NCBI GenBank assembly: GCA_030539475.1
Contig: JAUNRY010000003.1
Location: 8,079 to 29,309 of the forward strand
Length of the DNA: 21,231 bases
From: Bacteroidia bacterium
GTDB lineage: Bacteria; Bacteroidota; Bacteroidia; Bacteroidales; Dysgonomonadaceae
Direction: 5' to 3'
In this document: positions 1 through 7,721 of the stretch, piece by piece
Numbering within the stretch: the first letter of the stretch is position 1
Layout: every line of letters begins with the position of its first letter
Notes under the pieces: generated by a model
What the model saw: only the letters and a program-made list of their open reading frames with translations
Databases searched by the model: none
Told to the model about the DNA's origin: nothing
Translations under genes and position numbers: made by a program

Positions 1-2
1 GC

Positions 3-1625
3 GATGAAGCCTCTGACATTGATTGGAACAGGTTTGCGGTGTATGGAACAGCAGAAATTATGAAATGTGGTTCAACTAATGAATTGATTAATACTTTAAA
101 TGAGTTGTTTAAACCGATTGCTCCATCTATAAGATTTATAAAAGAGAACGAAAAAAATATTTTTAACATTGAAGAATTAAGACCTCCCAATTTATCAGAC
201 TCACTCTTAACTTACTGGCAACACAAAGGGATAAGCGTCGGAATGATTAAAATAGAAAATAACGCATATCAGAGCATTCGGGTAAACAGGGACAGCGTAA
301 ATAATTACTTATTTGACTATAGATTAAAGAATGTAGAATTTATTACTGAAAATATCGGCTCCGGAGTTATATGCCAAATGCCCATTTCATTATATTTTGA
401 TGCAAATGGCACATTCCCAAAAGCAGAGAAAAAAGAATTCGATAAACTACAAAGTAAATTAGATTCTATTGAAACTCATCCCAAGGATTTGTCAGTTAGA
501 TTAGGTAACATTATTACTACATTTAATGTATTTCAACATTTTTATCCTTATTTTGAAGTTGTTGACGTCAATTGGGAAGATGAATTCCGAAAGGCGTTGA
601 AAAGAAGTTTTTCGGATCAAAGCAGTTACGATCACCAGGTAACACTTCAAAAATTTACGTCACCATTAAAAGATGGCCATATTTCTGTTTTTTATAAACA
701 TGCCAATAACTTCTGGACACCTGCAATATCTTGGGAATGGGTTGAAGAGCAACTTGTAGTAACTGAAGTGCAGGACTCAAGCATAAATTTAAAACCCGGC
801 GAAATAATTAATGAAATTGATTGGAGAACATCCAAAACATATTTTGAAGAAATAAATTCCCGAATATCCGCTGCAACTAACGGCTGGAGAGATTACTTGG
901 CTCAACGCAACAGTTTATATGGCAGAGAAAATTCTACAATGAGGATTAAAACAAAAGAAGGAAAAGAGGTTGAACTAATTAGAGATAGATTTAACTTGGA
1001 GAAAAAGAGTAAGAAGGAGTTTGACATTATTGAAGACGATATCTTCTATTTAAATCTCGACGCCATAGAAATGGCAAAGATAAATAAGCTTCTTCCTGAC
1101 ATAAAAAAATGTAAATCCATTATTTGTGACATGAGGGGATACCCAAACGGAAATCACGACTTTATCCGATATTTGCTTAATACCGATGATACAACACAAG
1201 CATGGATGCACATTCCACAAATTGTATATCCCGATTATAAAAAAATTGCAGGATTTGAAGATCTCGGATGGAGTGATTTCATGAAAAAACAAGATCCTTA
1301 TTTGGGTAATAAAAATATCATTTTTATTACAGATGGCAGAGCCATAAGCTATGCCGAAAGTTTCATGGGGTATATTGAAGGGTATAAGCTTGCTACAATA
1401 ATTGGCCAACCAACTGCGGGGACAAATGGGAATGTAAACCAATTTGAGTTAAACGGCGGATATATTATCACTTTTACCGGAATGAAAGTAACAAAACATA
1501 ATGGTTCTCAACATCATGGCATTGGAATTTTGCCCGATATTTATCTTACAAAAACAATAAAGGGCATAAGTGAAAAACGTGATGAATTTTTAGAAAAAGC
1601 TATTGAGTTAGCGAGAAATGATTAA
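3..1625 (+). CDS. S41 family peptidase, tricorn/IRBP-like (5' end outside window)
   Basis: A serine peptidase of the C-terminal-processing/tricorn class (S41), probably envelope-associated. The frame is open from the left edge (the first residues read DEASDIDWNRF), so the first possible start inside the window, a GTG at 39, is probably internal and the gene is partial at its 5' end. Numbering from that GTG, an N-terminal helical region with FYPYF and DGHISV (about residues 150-225) matches the segment that precedes the core in this family. A PDZ-like part follows (about 230-320), then the S41 core from about 340. The likely nucleophile is Ser437 in ISYAES, followed by GQPTAGTNGN. At the position where CtpA/Tsp proteases carry the general-base Lys there is Thr, so this belongs to the tricorn/IRBP side of the family. 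By eye the gene is richer in A+T than the serS-tilS block. Family assignment is firm; the substrate is unknown. Confidence 0.85.
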   Translation, partial: DEASDIDWNRFAVYGTAEIMKCGSTNELINTLNELFKPIAPSIRFIKENEKNIFNIEELRPPNLSDSLLTYWQHKGISVGMIKIENNAYQSIRVNRDSVNNYLFDYRLKNVEFITENIGSGVICQMPISLYFDANGTFPKAEKKEFDKLQSKLDSIETHPKDLSVRLGNIITTFNVFQHFYPYFEVVDVNWEDEFRKALKRSFSDQSSYDHQVTLQKFTSPLKDGHISVFYKHANNFWTPAISWEWVEEQLVVTEVQDSSINLKPGEIINEIDWRTSKTYFEEINSRISAATNGWRDYLAQRNSLYGRENSTMRIKTKEGKEVELIRDRFNLEKKSKKEFDIIEDDIFYLNLDAIEMAKINKLLPDIKKCKSIICDMRGYPNGNHDFIRYLLNTDDTTQAWMHIPQIVYPDYKKIAGFEDLGWSDFMKKQDPYLGNKNIIFITDGRAISYAESFMGYIEGYKLATIIGQPTAGTNGNVNQFELNGGYIITFTGMKVTKHNGSQHHGIGILPDIYLTKTIKGISEKRDEFLEKAIELARND

Positions 1626-1635
1626 TATACATAAC

Positions 1636-1668
1636 AAAAAGCGAACCGCATTTCTGCGGCTCGCTTTT
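1636..1668. terminator. Bidirectional intrinsic terminator between S41 gene and serS
   Basis: The left arm AAAAAGCGA-a-CCGCA pairs with TGCGG-c-TCGCTTTT across a TTTC loop, with one A/C mismatch. There are A's on the left and T's on the right. It lies between two convergent genes and can serve both. Confidence 0.8.
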
Positions 1669-1679
1669 ATACTTTCTTC

Positions 1680-1699
1680 AGACGGTGCACGCACCGTCT
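1680..1699. repeat. Perfect palindrome AGACGGTGC-AC-GCACCGTCT
   Basis: Two 9-bp arms are separated by 2 bp, just past the serS stop codon. There is no long T-run, so it is not obviously a terminator. It resembles short palindromic intergenic repeats that I recall recurring in Bacteroidetes genomes; that resemblance is from memory, while the palindrome itself is directly visible. Confidence 0.6.
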
Positions 1700-1708
1700 C
1701 TACAAAAA

Positions 1709-2980
1709 TTAGTCAATCATCTCAAAACCCGTATAAGGAACCAATGCCTTGGGGATTCTAATTCCATCGGGCGTTTGGTTATTTTCCAGCAATGCAGCCA
1801 CTATGCGCGGCAGGGCCAGCGCGCTTCCGTTGAGCGTGTGGCAAAGTTGCGTTTTGCGGTCTTCGTCGCGATAACGGCATTTCAACCGATTGGCCTGATA
1901 ACTTTCGAAATTGGATACCGAACTCACTTCCAGCCATCTCTGCTGCGCAGCGGAATACACTTCGAAATCGAACGTGAGCGCCGACGTGAAGCTCATATCG
2001 CCGCCGCAAAGGCGTAGAATTCGCCACGGAAGCTCCAGTTTTTCCACCAGCGTTTGCACGTATCGCACCATTTCATCCAGCCGACGGTAAGAATTTTCGG
2101 GTTTATCGATACACACAATCTCCACTTTATCAAACTGATGCAAACGATTCAGCCCCCGCACATCTTTTCCGTAGGAACCCGCTTCGCGGCGGAAACAAGC
2201 GGAGTAAGCCGTATTTTTTACGGGAAGGTCTTTTTCTTCCAGAATAACGTCGCGGTAGAGGTTGGTAACGGGCACTTCGGCGGTGGGAATCAAGTACAAA
2301 TCGTCTAATCCCACGTGATACATTTGTCCTTCTTTGTCGGGCAATTGCCCGGTTCCGAATCCCGATGCGGCATTCACCACATACGGCGGCTGCACTTCCA
2401 CAAATCCGGCTTCGCGGGCGTTATCGAGAAAAAAGTTGATGAGCGCGCGCTGCAAGCGGCTTCCTTTTCCCTTGTAAACGGGAAATCCGGCGCCGGTAAT
2501 TTTTACGCCCAGCTCAAAATCTATCAAATCGTATTTTTTCGCCAAATCCCAATGCGGAACCGCATCAGAAGCGAGTTGCGGAATATTTCCGCCGGAACGT
2601 TCAACCAGGTTATCTTCTGCAGAACGTCCTTCGGGAACCGAATCGTGGGGTAAATTGGGGATGGTAACCAGTAAATCCTGTATGGCGGTTTCGGCTTCGC
2701 GTAACCCGGCTTCGTTGGCTTTGGAAAGCTCTTTGAGTTCCGATACTTGTTGTTTGGCCGTTTCCGCTTCGTTTTTTTTGCCTTCTTTCATCAATCCGCC
2801 AATCGATTTGGATAAAGCGTTAATTTCCGATAACCGGCTATCCAAAAGCGTTTGGGAAGTGCGGCGTTTTTCGTCCAACGCGATTATTTGATTGATTACG
2901 CCCTGGGCGTCGAACCTTTTTTTGGCAAGTTTGCGAATGATTTCTTCGCTATTTTCATTAATTACTTTAAGTGTAAGCAT
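1709..2980 (-). CDS. serS: Seryl-tRNA synthetase
   Basis: A cytosolic class II aminoacyl-tRNA synthetase that charges tRNA-Ser (and tRNA-Sec where present) with serine. The 423 residues match the usual bacterial length. The first ~110 residues are rich in Lys, Glu, Leu and Ala and form the long antiparallel coiled-coil arm that contacts the tRNA variable arm. The catalytic core follows, with class II motif 2 (FRREAGSYGKDVRGLNRLHQF, about residues 260-280) and motif 3 (LNGSALALPRIVAALLENNQ, about residues 380-400). The C-terminus is complete, ending soon after IPKALVPYTGFE. The start MLTLKVINEN is the normal N-terminus of the family. The gene points toward the S41 gene and shares the terminator at 1636-1668. 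Confidence 0.97.
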   Translation of the reverse strand: MLTLKVINENSEEIIRKLAKKRFDAQGVINQIIALDEKRRTSQTLLDSRLSEINALSKSIGGLMKEGKKNEAETAKQQVSELKELSKANEAGLREAETAIQDLLVTIPNLPHDSVPEGRSAEDNLVERSGGNIPQLASDAVPHWDLAKKYDLIDFELGVKITGAGFPVYKGKGSRLQRALINFFLDNAREAGFVEVQPPYVVNAASGFGTGQLPDKEGQMYHVGLDDLYLIPTAEVPVTNLYRDVILEEKDLPVKNTAYSACFRREAGSYGKDVRGLNRLHQFDKVEIVCIDKPENSYRRLDEMVRYVQTLVEKLELPWRILRLCGGDMSFTSALTFDFEVYSAAQQRWLEVSSVSNFESYQANRLKCRYRDEDRKTQLCHTLNGSALALPRIVAALLENNQTPDGIRIPKALVPYTGFEMID

Positions 2981-3084
2981 AAAAAAACAGTTTCAACTCT
3001 TTTGATTGAGAATGTGCAAAGGTAGCAAAAATTCCCGCGTCGAAACAGTTGTAACTCAAATTTTATTTACGGATGAAATGGCAC

Positions 3085-3222
3085 TCAGAATAATTGGAAA
3101 TGAACAAAGTCTCTCATCTGACGGTCTCTTCTCTTTTTTTTCTGATAGTTTCGCATCACGATAAACGAAACCGCCGAAAACGCAGCCACCACCAAGAAAT
3201 CCTTAAACACACTATTTTTCAT
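3085..3222 (-). CDS. Possible 45-residue single-pass membrane peptide
   Basis: This lies in the 365-base gap between serS and tilS. Reading down from an ATG at 3222 gives a 45-codon frame: a short N-terminus with two Lys (MKNSVFKDF), one hydrophobic stretch (residues 9-23, LVVAAFSAVSFIVM), then a strongly basic tail (QKKKRRDRQMR) and a stop at 3085. This is the layout of a small inner-membrane peptide with a positively charged cytoplasmic tail. The region upstream of the ATG is very A+T-rich, with no clear Shine-Dalgarno site, which is normal for the phylum. I recognise no family. The layout could arise by chance. The rest of the gap shows nothing convincing. Confidence 0.35.
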   Translation of the reverse strand: MKNSVFKDFLVVAAFSAVSFIVMRNYQKKKRRDRQMRDFVHFQLF

Positions 3223-3345
3223 TGTTGCATTTTTTAATTATAACAGTTTTAATTGCTGTTGTGTTTTCAACAAAATCAATTTTTCGGGTATGAAGTTACG
3301 TAAAAATATCTTTTTAGCAAAATTTAGGCCGATTTTTCCATAAAG

Positions 3346-4662
3346 TTAATCATTTCTCCACTTAATCTGCAAAACTCTTTTCGTTTCCGGTGTTATCCTG
3401 AATCGGTTATCCGGCCGGTGTCCCACAATCCAAACGACATCTTCTCCCGACAGCAAAACCCACGCCTCTTCTTTTTCTTTCAGGTTAAACTTCTGATTGA
3501 CAAAGAAATCGCTCAACTTCTTTTTTCCTTTCATCCCGAAAGGAATAAACCAGTCACCGGTTTGCCACTTTCTCAGTATCAGCGGAAACGAAAGTTTATC
3601 GGCGTCGGCTTGCAAGACAGCGGAGTTGTTGTCGATGGATTTTGGAACATCTGTTATCTTGATATCCAAATTAATAGGAGTTGAAATTTCTTGCGAAACG
3701 GCATCAATAAAATAAGTTTGATTTTCCGATTGCGGTTTTTCAATTTTATCGATAAGAAAATAGGAGCGGTCTTTGATGAGCCGGTGCGTAGCCGAAAAAA
3801 ACTGCTTTCCCGGTGAAGCATCCAATGCGTTTTTTACGTCGTCGATAACGGAAGGATGAAATCCCAAAGGCGACAAAATTTCGAACAATACCGATTGTGG
3901 CGAAACGGTTTTTTTGAGTTTTGCAATATCAATTTTATCGTTTTGCAACACCGATTTCATATCGGAATCCACCGCTTTTTTATATACTTTTTCCGCTTCA
4001 TTCAAGTTTTCCGACGTGCGAAAAATGCTTTCGTTCACCGAGGGATTCAACTTTTGCAGCATGGGTAAAACATTCAACCGTATATGGTTGCGGGTGTAAA
4101 TATCTTCGTGGTTGGTGCTGTCTGTTCTGAACGGAATTTGGCGTTCCTGCAAGTAATTTTCGATTTCCGCGCGGGTAACGCTGAGCAACGGACGAACAAT
4201 TTTTCCGTTTCGGGGAGAAATTCCGCTCAATCCGCTTATTCCCGTACCGCGAATCAAGTTCAGCAAAACTGTTTCCACCGAATCGTCTTTGTGATGAGCT
4301 ACGGCAATGGCATCGGCATTAAACTGCCTCCGCACCATTTCAAACCACGAGTAGCGAAGTTCGCGCGCCGCCATTTCGATGGATATTTTTTTATCGGCCG
4401 CGTATGGCCGCGTATCGAAATCGATGGAAGTGAACTCAATATCGTTTTCTTTGCACCATTTTTTGGCAAACCGGGCATCCCCGTCCGACTCTTCGCCCCG
4501 AAGCCGGAAATTGCAATGTGCAGCAATGCATCGATATCCCAGCAACGTCAGTATATCCAGCAAAGCCATAGAGTCGGCTCCGCCGCTAAATCCGACGATT
4601 ACGGTGGCATCGGTTTCCAGCAAAGCATTTTCGGCAATATATGTTTTTATTTTTTGGAGCAT
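3346..4662 (-). CDS. tilS: tRNA(Ile)-lysidine synthase
   Basis: A cytosolic enzyme that uses ATP and lysine to convert C34 of tRNA-Ile(CAU) to lysidine, switching the codon read from AUG to AUA; normally essential. The PP-loop ATP-binding motif SGGADS is at residues 26-31. NFRLRGEESD follows, then AHHKDDSVETVLLNLIRGTGISGL around residue 125-145, all standard N-terminal-domain signatures. The C-terminal TilS domain is present (LILRKWQTGDWFIPFGMKGK and FFVNQKFNLKEKEEAWVL). The 438-residue length suits the long form of the enzyme. The stop codon of the DUF2442 gene lies 11 bases upstream on the same strand, so the two are probably co-transcribed. Confidence 0.95.
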   Translation of the reverse strand: MLQKIKTYIAENALLETDATVIVGFSGGADSMALLDILTLLGYRCIAAHCNFRLRGEESDGDARFAKKWCKENDIEFTSIDFDTRPYAADKKISIEMAARELRYSWFEMVRRQFNADAIAVAHHKDDSVETVLLNLIRGTGISGLSGISPRNGKIVRPLLSVTRAEIENYLQERQIPFRTDSTNHEDIYTRNHIRLNVLPMLQKLNPSVNESIFRTSENLNEAEKVYKKAVDSDMKSVLQNDKIDIAKLKKTVSPQSVLFEILSPLGFHPSVIDDVKNALDASPGKQFFSATHRLIKDRSYFLIDKIEKPQSENQTYFIDAVSQEISTPINLDIKITDVPKSIDNNSAVLQADADKLSFPLILRKWQTGDWFIPFGMKGKKKLSDFFVNQKFNLKEKEEAWVLLSGEDVVWIVGHRPDNRFRITPETKRVLQIKWRND

Positions 4663-4673
4663 TGGCTTTTACT

Positions 4674-5087
4674 TCAATCCAACGAAACTTCCAACAATTC
4701 TCGTCCCAATTGATGCAATGTTTCTTCAATCTGTTTTTTTCGGGCGCGCGAAGGTTGTTTCGCGCCGCACAAGTAGGCACCCATTACACTTTGGGAAATG
4801 TTCATACGCCGCGCAAAAGCCGAAATATTTACTTCTTGCAGGCCGCTGAAAACTTTGGCAACATCGTTTTTGGGCGTTTTATCGCGAAAAAAACCCTCAA
4901 AACTCAAATCCTCATCCAATTCGCGCCAATGAATGCCAATGGAGCTCACTTCGTATGCCGAACGCTGTTCGGGCGTGGCATATTTAAGGCGTGAATAATC
5001 GGCAAACAATTCTTTCCCCACCCGTCCGTCTGCCATTTCAATGCAAACAGCGTCATCGGTAAGCCATATTTTTTTTGGTTTTTCCAT
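4674..5087 (-). CDS. DUF2442 protein with C-terminal helix-turn-helix-like segment
   Basis: Residues 1-70 match DUF2442: a strand-rich start (KKIWLTDDAVCIEMADGR), a central LFADYSRLKYAT and the hallmark SIGIHWRELDEDLSFEGFF. Residues ~85-137 add a segment that reads like an XRE-type helix-turn-helix (INISAFARRMNISQSVMGAYLCGAKQ in outline), common in Bacteroidetes members. An ATG 60 bases further upstream would lengthen the protein, but it lies inside the decayed DUF4160 reading frame; MEKPKKIWL at 5087 starts right after that frame's stop and fits the family. DUF2442 usually follows an intact DUF4160 gene, a pairing suspected to be toxin-antitoxin-like; here the partner is broken. The role is unproven. 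Confidence 0.8.
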   Translation of the reverse strand: MEKPKKIWLTDDAVCIEMADGRVGKELFADYSRLKYATPEQRSAYEVSSIGIHWRELDEDLSFEGFFRDKTPKNDVAKVFSGLQEVNISAFARRMNISQSVMGAYLCGAKQPSRARKKQIEETLHQLGRELLEVSLD

Positions 5088-5091
5088 CGTG

Positions 5092-5273
5092 TTACTTGTT
5101 ATTAAAAAAATCGTTCCAACGTTCAACAATAATTTCCTTATTCTCAATAATTACTGATTCAGCCATCTTTAATTCAGATGCCTTCAGCCCATTGTTTTCC
5201 AATAATGTATCGGTTCGTGGTCGTTAGAGAAAAACATAAACCGAAATCCAAAAAATATAAATACAATCGGCAT
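5092..5273 (-). pseudogene. DUF4160 gene remnant with internal deletion/frameshift
   Basis: From an ATG at 5273 the frame reads MPIVFIFFGFRFMFFSNDHE followed by PIH, an excellent match to the N-terminus of DUF4160 proteins, and then hits TGA after YWKTMG. In a second frame the sequence continues as ENNGLKASELKMAESVIIEN and ends EIIVERWNDFFNNK-stop at 5092, the normal DUF4160 C-terminus. The two halves overlap out of frame, and roughly 20 middle residues expected between them are missing. A deletion of some 60-70 bp therefore removed the middle and broke the frame. The stop falls 4 bases before the DUF2442 start codon, the spacing of an operon pair. Confidence 0.8.
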
Positions 5274-5304
5274 AACGTTTTCGATATTAAGTGAATCTAT
5301 TACA

Positions 5305-5312
5305 CAAAGATA
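5305..5312 (-). promoter_or_regulatory. Bacteroidetes -7 box upstream of the DUF4160/DUF2442/tilS unit
   Basis: The minus strand reads TATCTTTG, matching TAnnTTTG, about 30 bases before the DUF4160 remnant's ATG. No TTG is found at the ideal -33 distance, so the assignment is tentative. The surrounding gap (5088-5471) holds only the DUF4160 remnant and the two divergent promoters. Confidence 0.45.
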
Positions 5313-5436
5313 GGTAATTATTTTATTACCCTATGAATTCACACAAAATTTATTCTTTTTTTCGCTGTAAACGGTTGATTTTACTGCGTAATTAAATCTT
5401 TCACTAAAAAACACCGGAAAATAGCCGAGAAAAATG

Positions 5437-5444
5437 TATTTTTG
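5437..5444 (+). promoter_or_regulatory. -7 box TATTTTTG of pheS
   Basis: It matches TAnnTTTG 27 bases before the ATG at 5472. It overlaps the TTG codon at 5442 that would otherwise extend the pheS frame, which argues that the longer start is not used. A -33 element is not obvious. Confidence 0.5.
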
Positions 5445-5471
5445 TACAATATTATTGACAATAAAGATTGT

Positions 5472-6491
5472 ATGTTAGATAAAATTCACTCACTTCTTTC
5501 CGAAATAGAGCAGCTTACGGCTTCGGGAGCCGATGAATTGGAAGCGTTACGCATCAAGTACTTAAGTAAAAAAGGCGCTGTATCTTCACTGATGGATAAC
5601 TTCAGAAGCGTTCCGCCGGAACAGAAACGCGAAGTTGGCATGAAACTGAACGAACTGAAGCAGAAAGCGCAAGAAAAAATTCAATCGCTGAAAGAGCAGT
5701 TCGAAAGCGGCAACGAACAAAACACCGATATGGATTTAACCCGCACCGCTTATCCGGTTTCGCTGGGAACGCGCCACCCTATTTCGATTGTGAAGGAAGA
5801 AATTTGTGATATTTTTAAACGCTTGGGCTTTTCCATCGCCGAAGGGCCCGAAGTGGAAGACGACTGGCACGTTTTCTCATCGCTTAACTTTGCCGATGAT
5901 CATCCGGCACGTGATATGCAAGACACGTTTTTCATTCAAAGCAATCCCGATATTGTTTTGCGCACGCACACTTCGTCCGTTCAAACCCGCGTGATGGAAA
6001 AAACGCAGCCGCCCATCCGCATCATTTGTCCGGGACGGGTGTATCGGAACGAAGCCATTTCTTATCGCGCACACTGCTTTTTTCATCAGGTAGAAGCATT
6101 GTATATTGACAAGGATGTATCGTTTGCCGATTTGAAACAGGCGCTGCTTTTCTTTGCCAAAGAAATGTTCGGCGCCGACACGAAAATACGGCTTCGGCCG
6201 TCGTATTTCCCGTTTACAGAGCCCAGTGCCGAAATGGATATTTCCTGTAATTTGTGTGGCGGAAAAGGATGTCCGTTCTGCAAATACACCGGATGGGTGG
6301 AAATTCTGGGATGCGGCATGGTTGACCCCAACGTGCTGGACAATTGTGGAATAGACAGCAAAATATATACCGGATACGCGCTCGGAATGGGAATTGAGCG
6401 CATTACAAACCTGAAATATCAGGTGAAAGACTTGCGGATGTTCTCGGAAAACGATGTGCGTTTTCTGGAACAGTTTCAGGCAGCACATTAA
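5472..6491 (+). CDS. pheS: Phenylalanyl-tRNA synthetase alpha subunit
   Basis: The catalytic subunit of the cytosolic alpha2-beta2 class II synthetase that charges tRNA-Phe. The start at 5472 gives 339 residues, the usual length; the in-frame TTG at 5442 falls in the promoter box. The first ~90 residues form the coiled-coil arm. The core follows with HPISIVKEEICDIFKRLGF (motif 1 region), FFIQSNPDIVLRTHTSSVQ, motif 2 around GRVYRNEAISYRAHCFFHQV, a Cys-rich insert CNLCGGKGCPFCKYTGWVEI, and motif 3 in ALGMGIERI. The beta subunit gene (pheT) is not in this window, so the two are not adjacent on this side. No terminator is clear after the stop. Confidence 0.96.
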   Translation: MLDKIHSLLSEIEQLTASGADELEALRIKYLSKKGAVSSLMDNFRSVPPEQKREVGMKLNELKQKAQEKIQSLKEQFESGNEQNTDMDLTRTAYPVSLGTRHPISIVKEEICDIFKRLGFSIAEGPEVEDDWHVFSSLNFADDHPARDMQDTFFIQSNPDIVLRTHTSSVQTRVMEKTQPPIRIICPGRVYRNEAISYRAHCFFHQVEALYIDKDVSFADLKQALLFFAKEMFGADTKIRLRPSYFPFTEPSAEMDISCNLCGGKGCPFCKYTGWVEILGCGMVDPNVLDNCGIDSKIYTGYALGMGIERITNLKYQVKDLRMFSENDVRFLEQFQAAH

Positions 6492-6593
6492 AATTTGGGA
6501 TTAAACGTCCATCCGATTATAAAACAAAGAACAAAAAGATTTCGCGGAATCACATATTTCTATTTTAACATCCGATGATTTTTTGAAAAACCT

Positions 6594-7676
6594 ATGAAAA
6601 TGACAAAATACATTTTATTTTCCGTTTTAATCCTTTCGCTCTCCATAGGATGCGGACAAGCACAACAAACGGTGCGGATGAACGCCATAAAAGCCAACGA
6701 TTACGGCGTAGTTTACTCACTGCCGAAAACATCGGTGGTGGTTGCGTTGAAAGTAAAAAAAACGGTGTACAACCGCGGCGAATTTTACCCGTTCGCCCAG
6801 CGATACCTGAGTGTTGAACCCATCACCGAAAGCCGCACGGAATACACGCTGGAAGACGTGATGGTCATCAATCGCGGAATTCCCGACCGTGAAAACTCGT
6901 TCATGGTTCTTTTCCGTTCCAATTCGATGGCGCCCTACGTAATGCTCACGCAAGACGGATTGATTTCCACCATCAATGCCGAGCCCGAAACCGTTACCGA
7001 GCCTTCGTTTGAGCTTCCCGCGCCTACGCCGGCTCCCGTGAACCCGAGAAGATTTCTTTCGGAAGAAACGCTTATGGCGGGCTCATCGGCAAAACAGGCA
7101 GAATTGGTATCGAGACAGATTTTCGACCTGCGCCGCAGCCGTCAGGATATCCTCACCGGCGAAGCCGATAACATGCCGCCCGATGGCGAGGCCTATAAAG
7201 TAGTGATGGAACAGATAAACAACCAGGAAAAAGCGCTCACCGAAATGTTTTCGGGCAGCACGCAAACCGAGTATTTCACCAAGGAAATTGTGGTAATTCC
7301 TACGGAACAAGATATAGATAAAATGGTTATCGGCCGCTTTTCCGAAAAACTGGGGCCGGTGGATGCCGACAATCTCGCCGGCGCACCCATTTACCTGACG
7401 CTGAAAAACAGAACTCCGGAAGTAGAAACTGTTCTTTCCGACAGGGATTTGCAGCGTTTGGAAAAGAAACTATCCGAAGGAGTGGTTTACAACGTTCCGG
7501 GCAAAGCGCAACTTACATTGGATTTTAAGAACAGAACGTTGAAAAATCAAGAAATGGATATTGTGCAGTTTGGTTCGCAGGATGTGCTCACGAGAAGAAT
7601 GTTCGACAATATGAAACAACCCATCAAGGTGATTTTTTATCCCAATTTGGGAGCTGTAAAGCAAATTATTCAATAG
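6594..7676 (+). CDS. DUF4831 family envelope protein (probable lipoprotein)
   Basis: A 360-residue protein with a short signal sequence ending in LSLSIGC, which could be a lipobox with Cys20, followed by GQAQQ. The mature part opens with VRMNAIKANDYGVVYSLPKT, typical of DUF4831, a Bacteroidetes family of unknown function. A Pro-rich linker lies near residues 135-155 (ELPAPTPAPVNPRR), then a helical middle section (KQAELVSRQIFDLRRSRQDI) and a beta-rich end. No catalytic motif is apparent. It lies between pheS and a second lipoprotein gene on the same strand. The start ATG at 6594 is followed closely by another ATG at 6600, and either could be used. Confidence 0.75.
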   Translation: MKMTKYILFSVLILSLSIGCGQAQQTVRMNAIKANDYGVVYSLPKTSVVVALKVKKTVYNRGEFYPFAQRYLSVEPITESRTEYTLEDVMVINRGIPDRENSFMVLFRSNSMAPYVMLTQDGLISTINAEPETVTEPSFELPAPTPAPVNPRRFLSEETLMAGSSAKQAELVSRQIFDLRRSRQDILTGEADNMPPDGEAYKVVMEQINNQEKALTEMFSGSTQTEYFTKEIVVIPTEQDIDKMVIGRFSEKLGPVDADNLAGAPIYLTLKNRTPEVETVLSDRDLQRLEKKLSEGVVYNVPGKAQLTLDFKNRTLKNQEMDIVQFGSQDVLTRRMFDNMKQPIKVIFYPNLGAVKQIIQ

Positions 7677-7721
7677 ACCGCGTTTGACCGATTGGCGGTC
7701 CGGCGCACAAAAAACTCAATT

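Noticed and set aside
4084..4713. 209-residue open frame on the plus strand
   Set aside because: It is antisense to tilS, whose motifs are unmistakable; composition is typical of a shadow frame.
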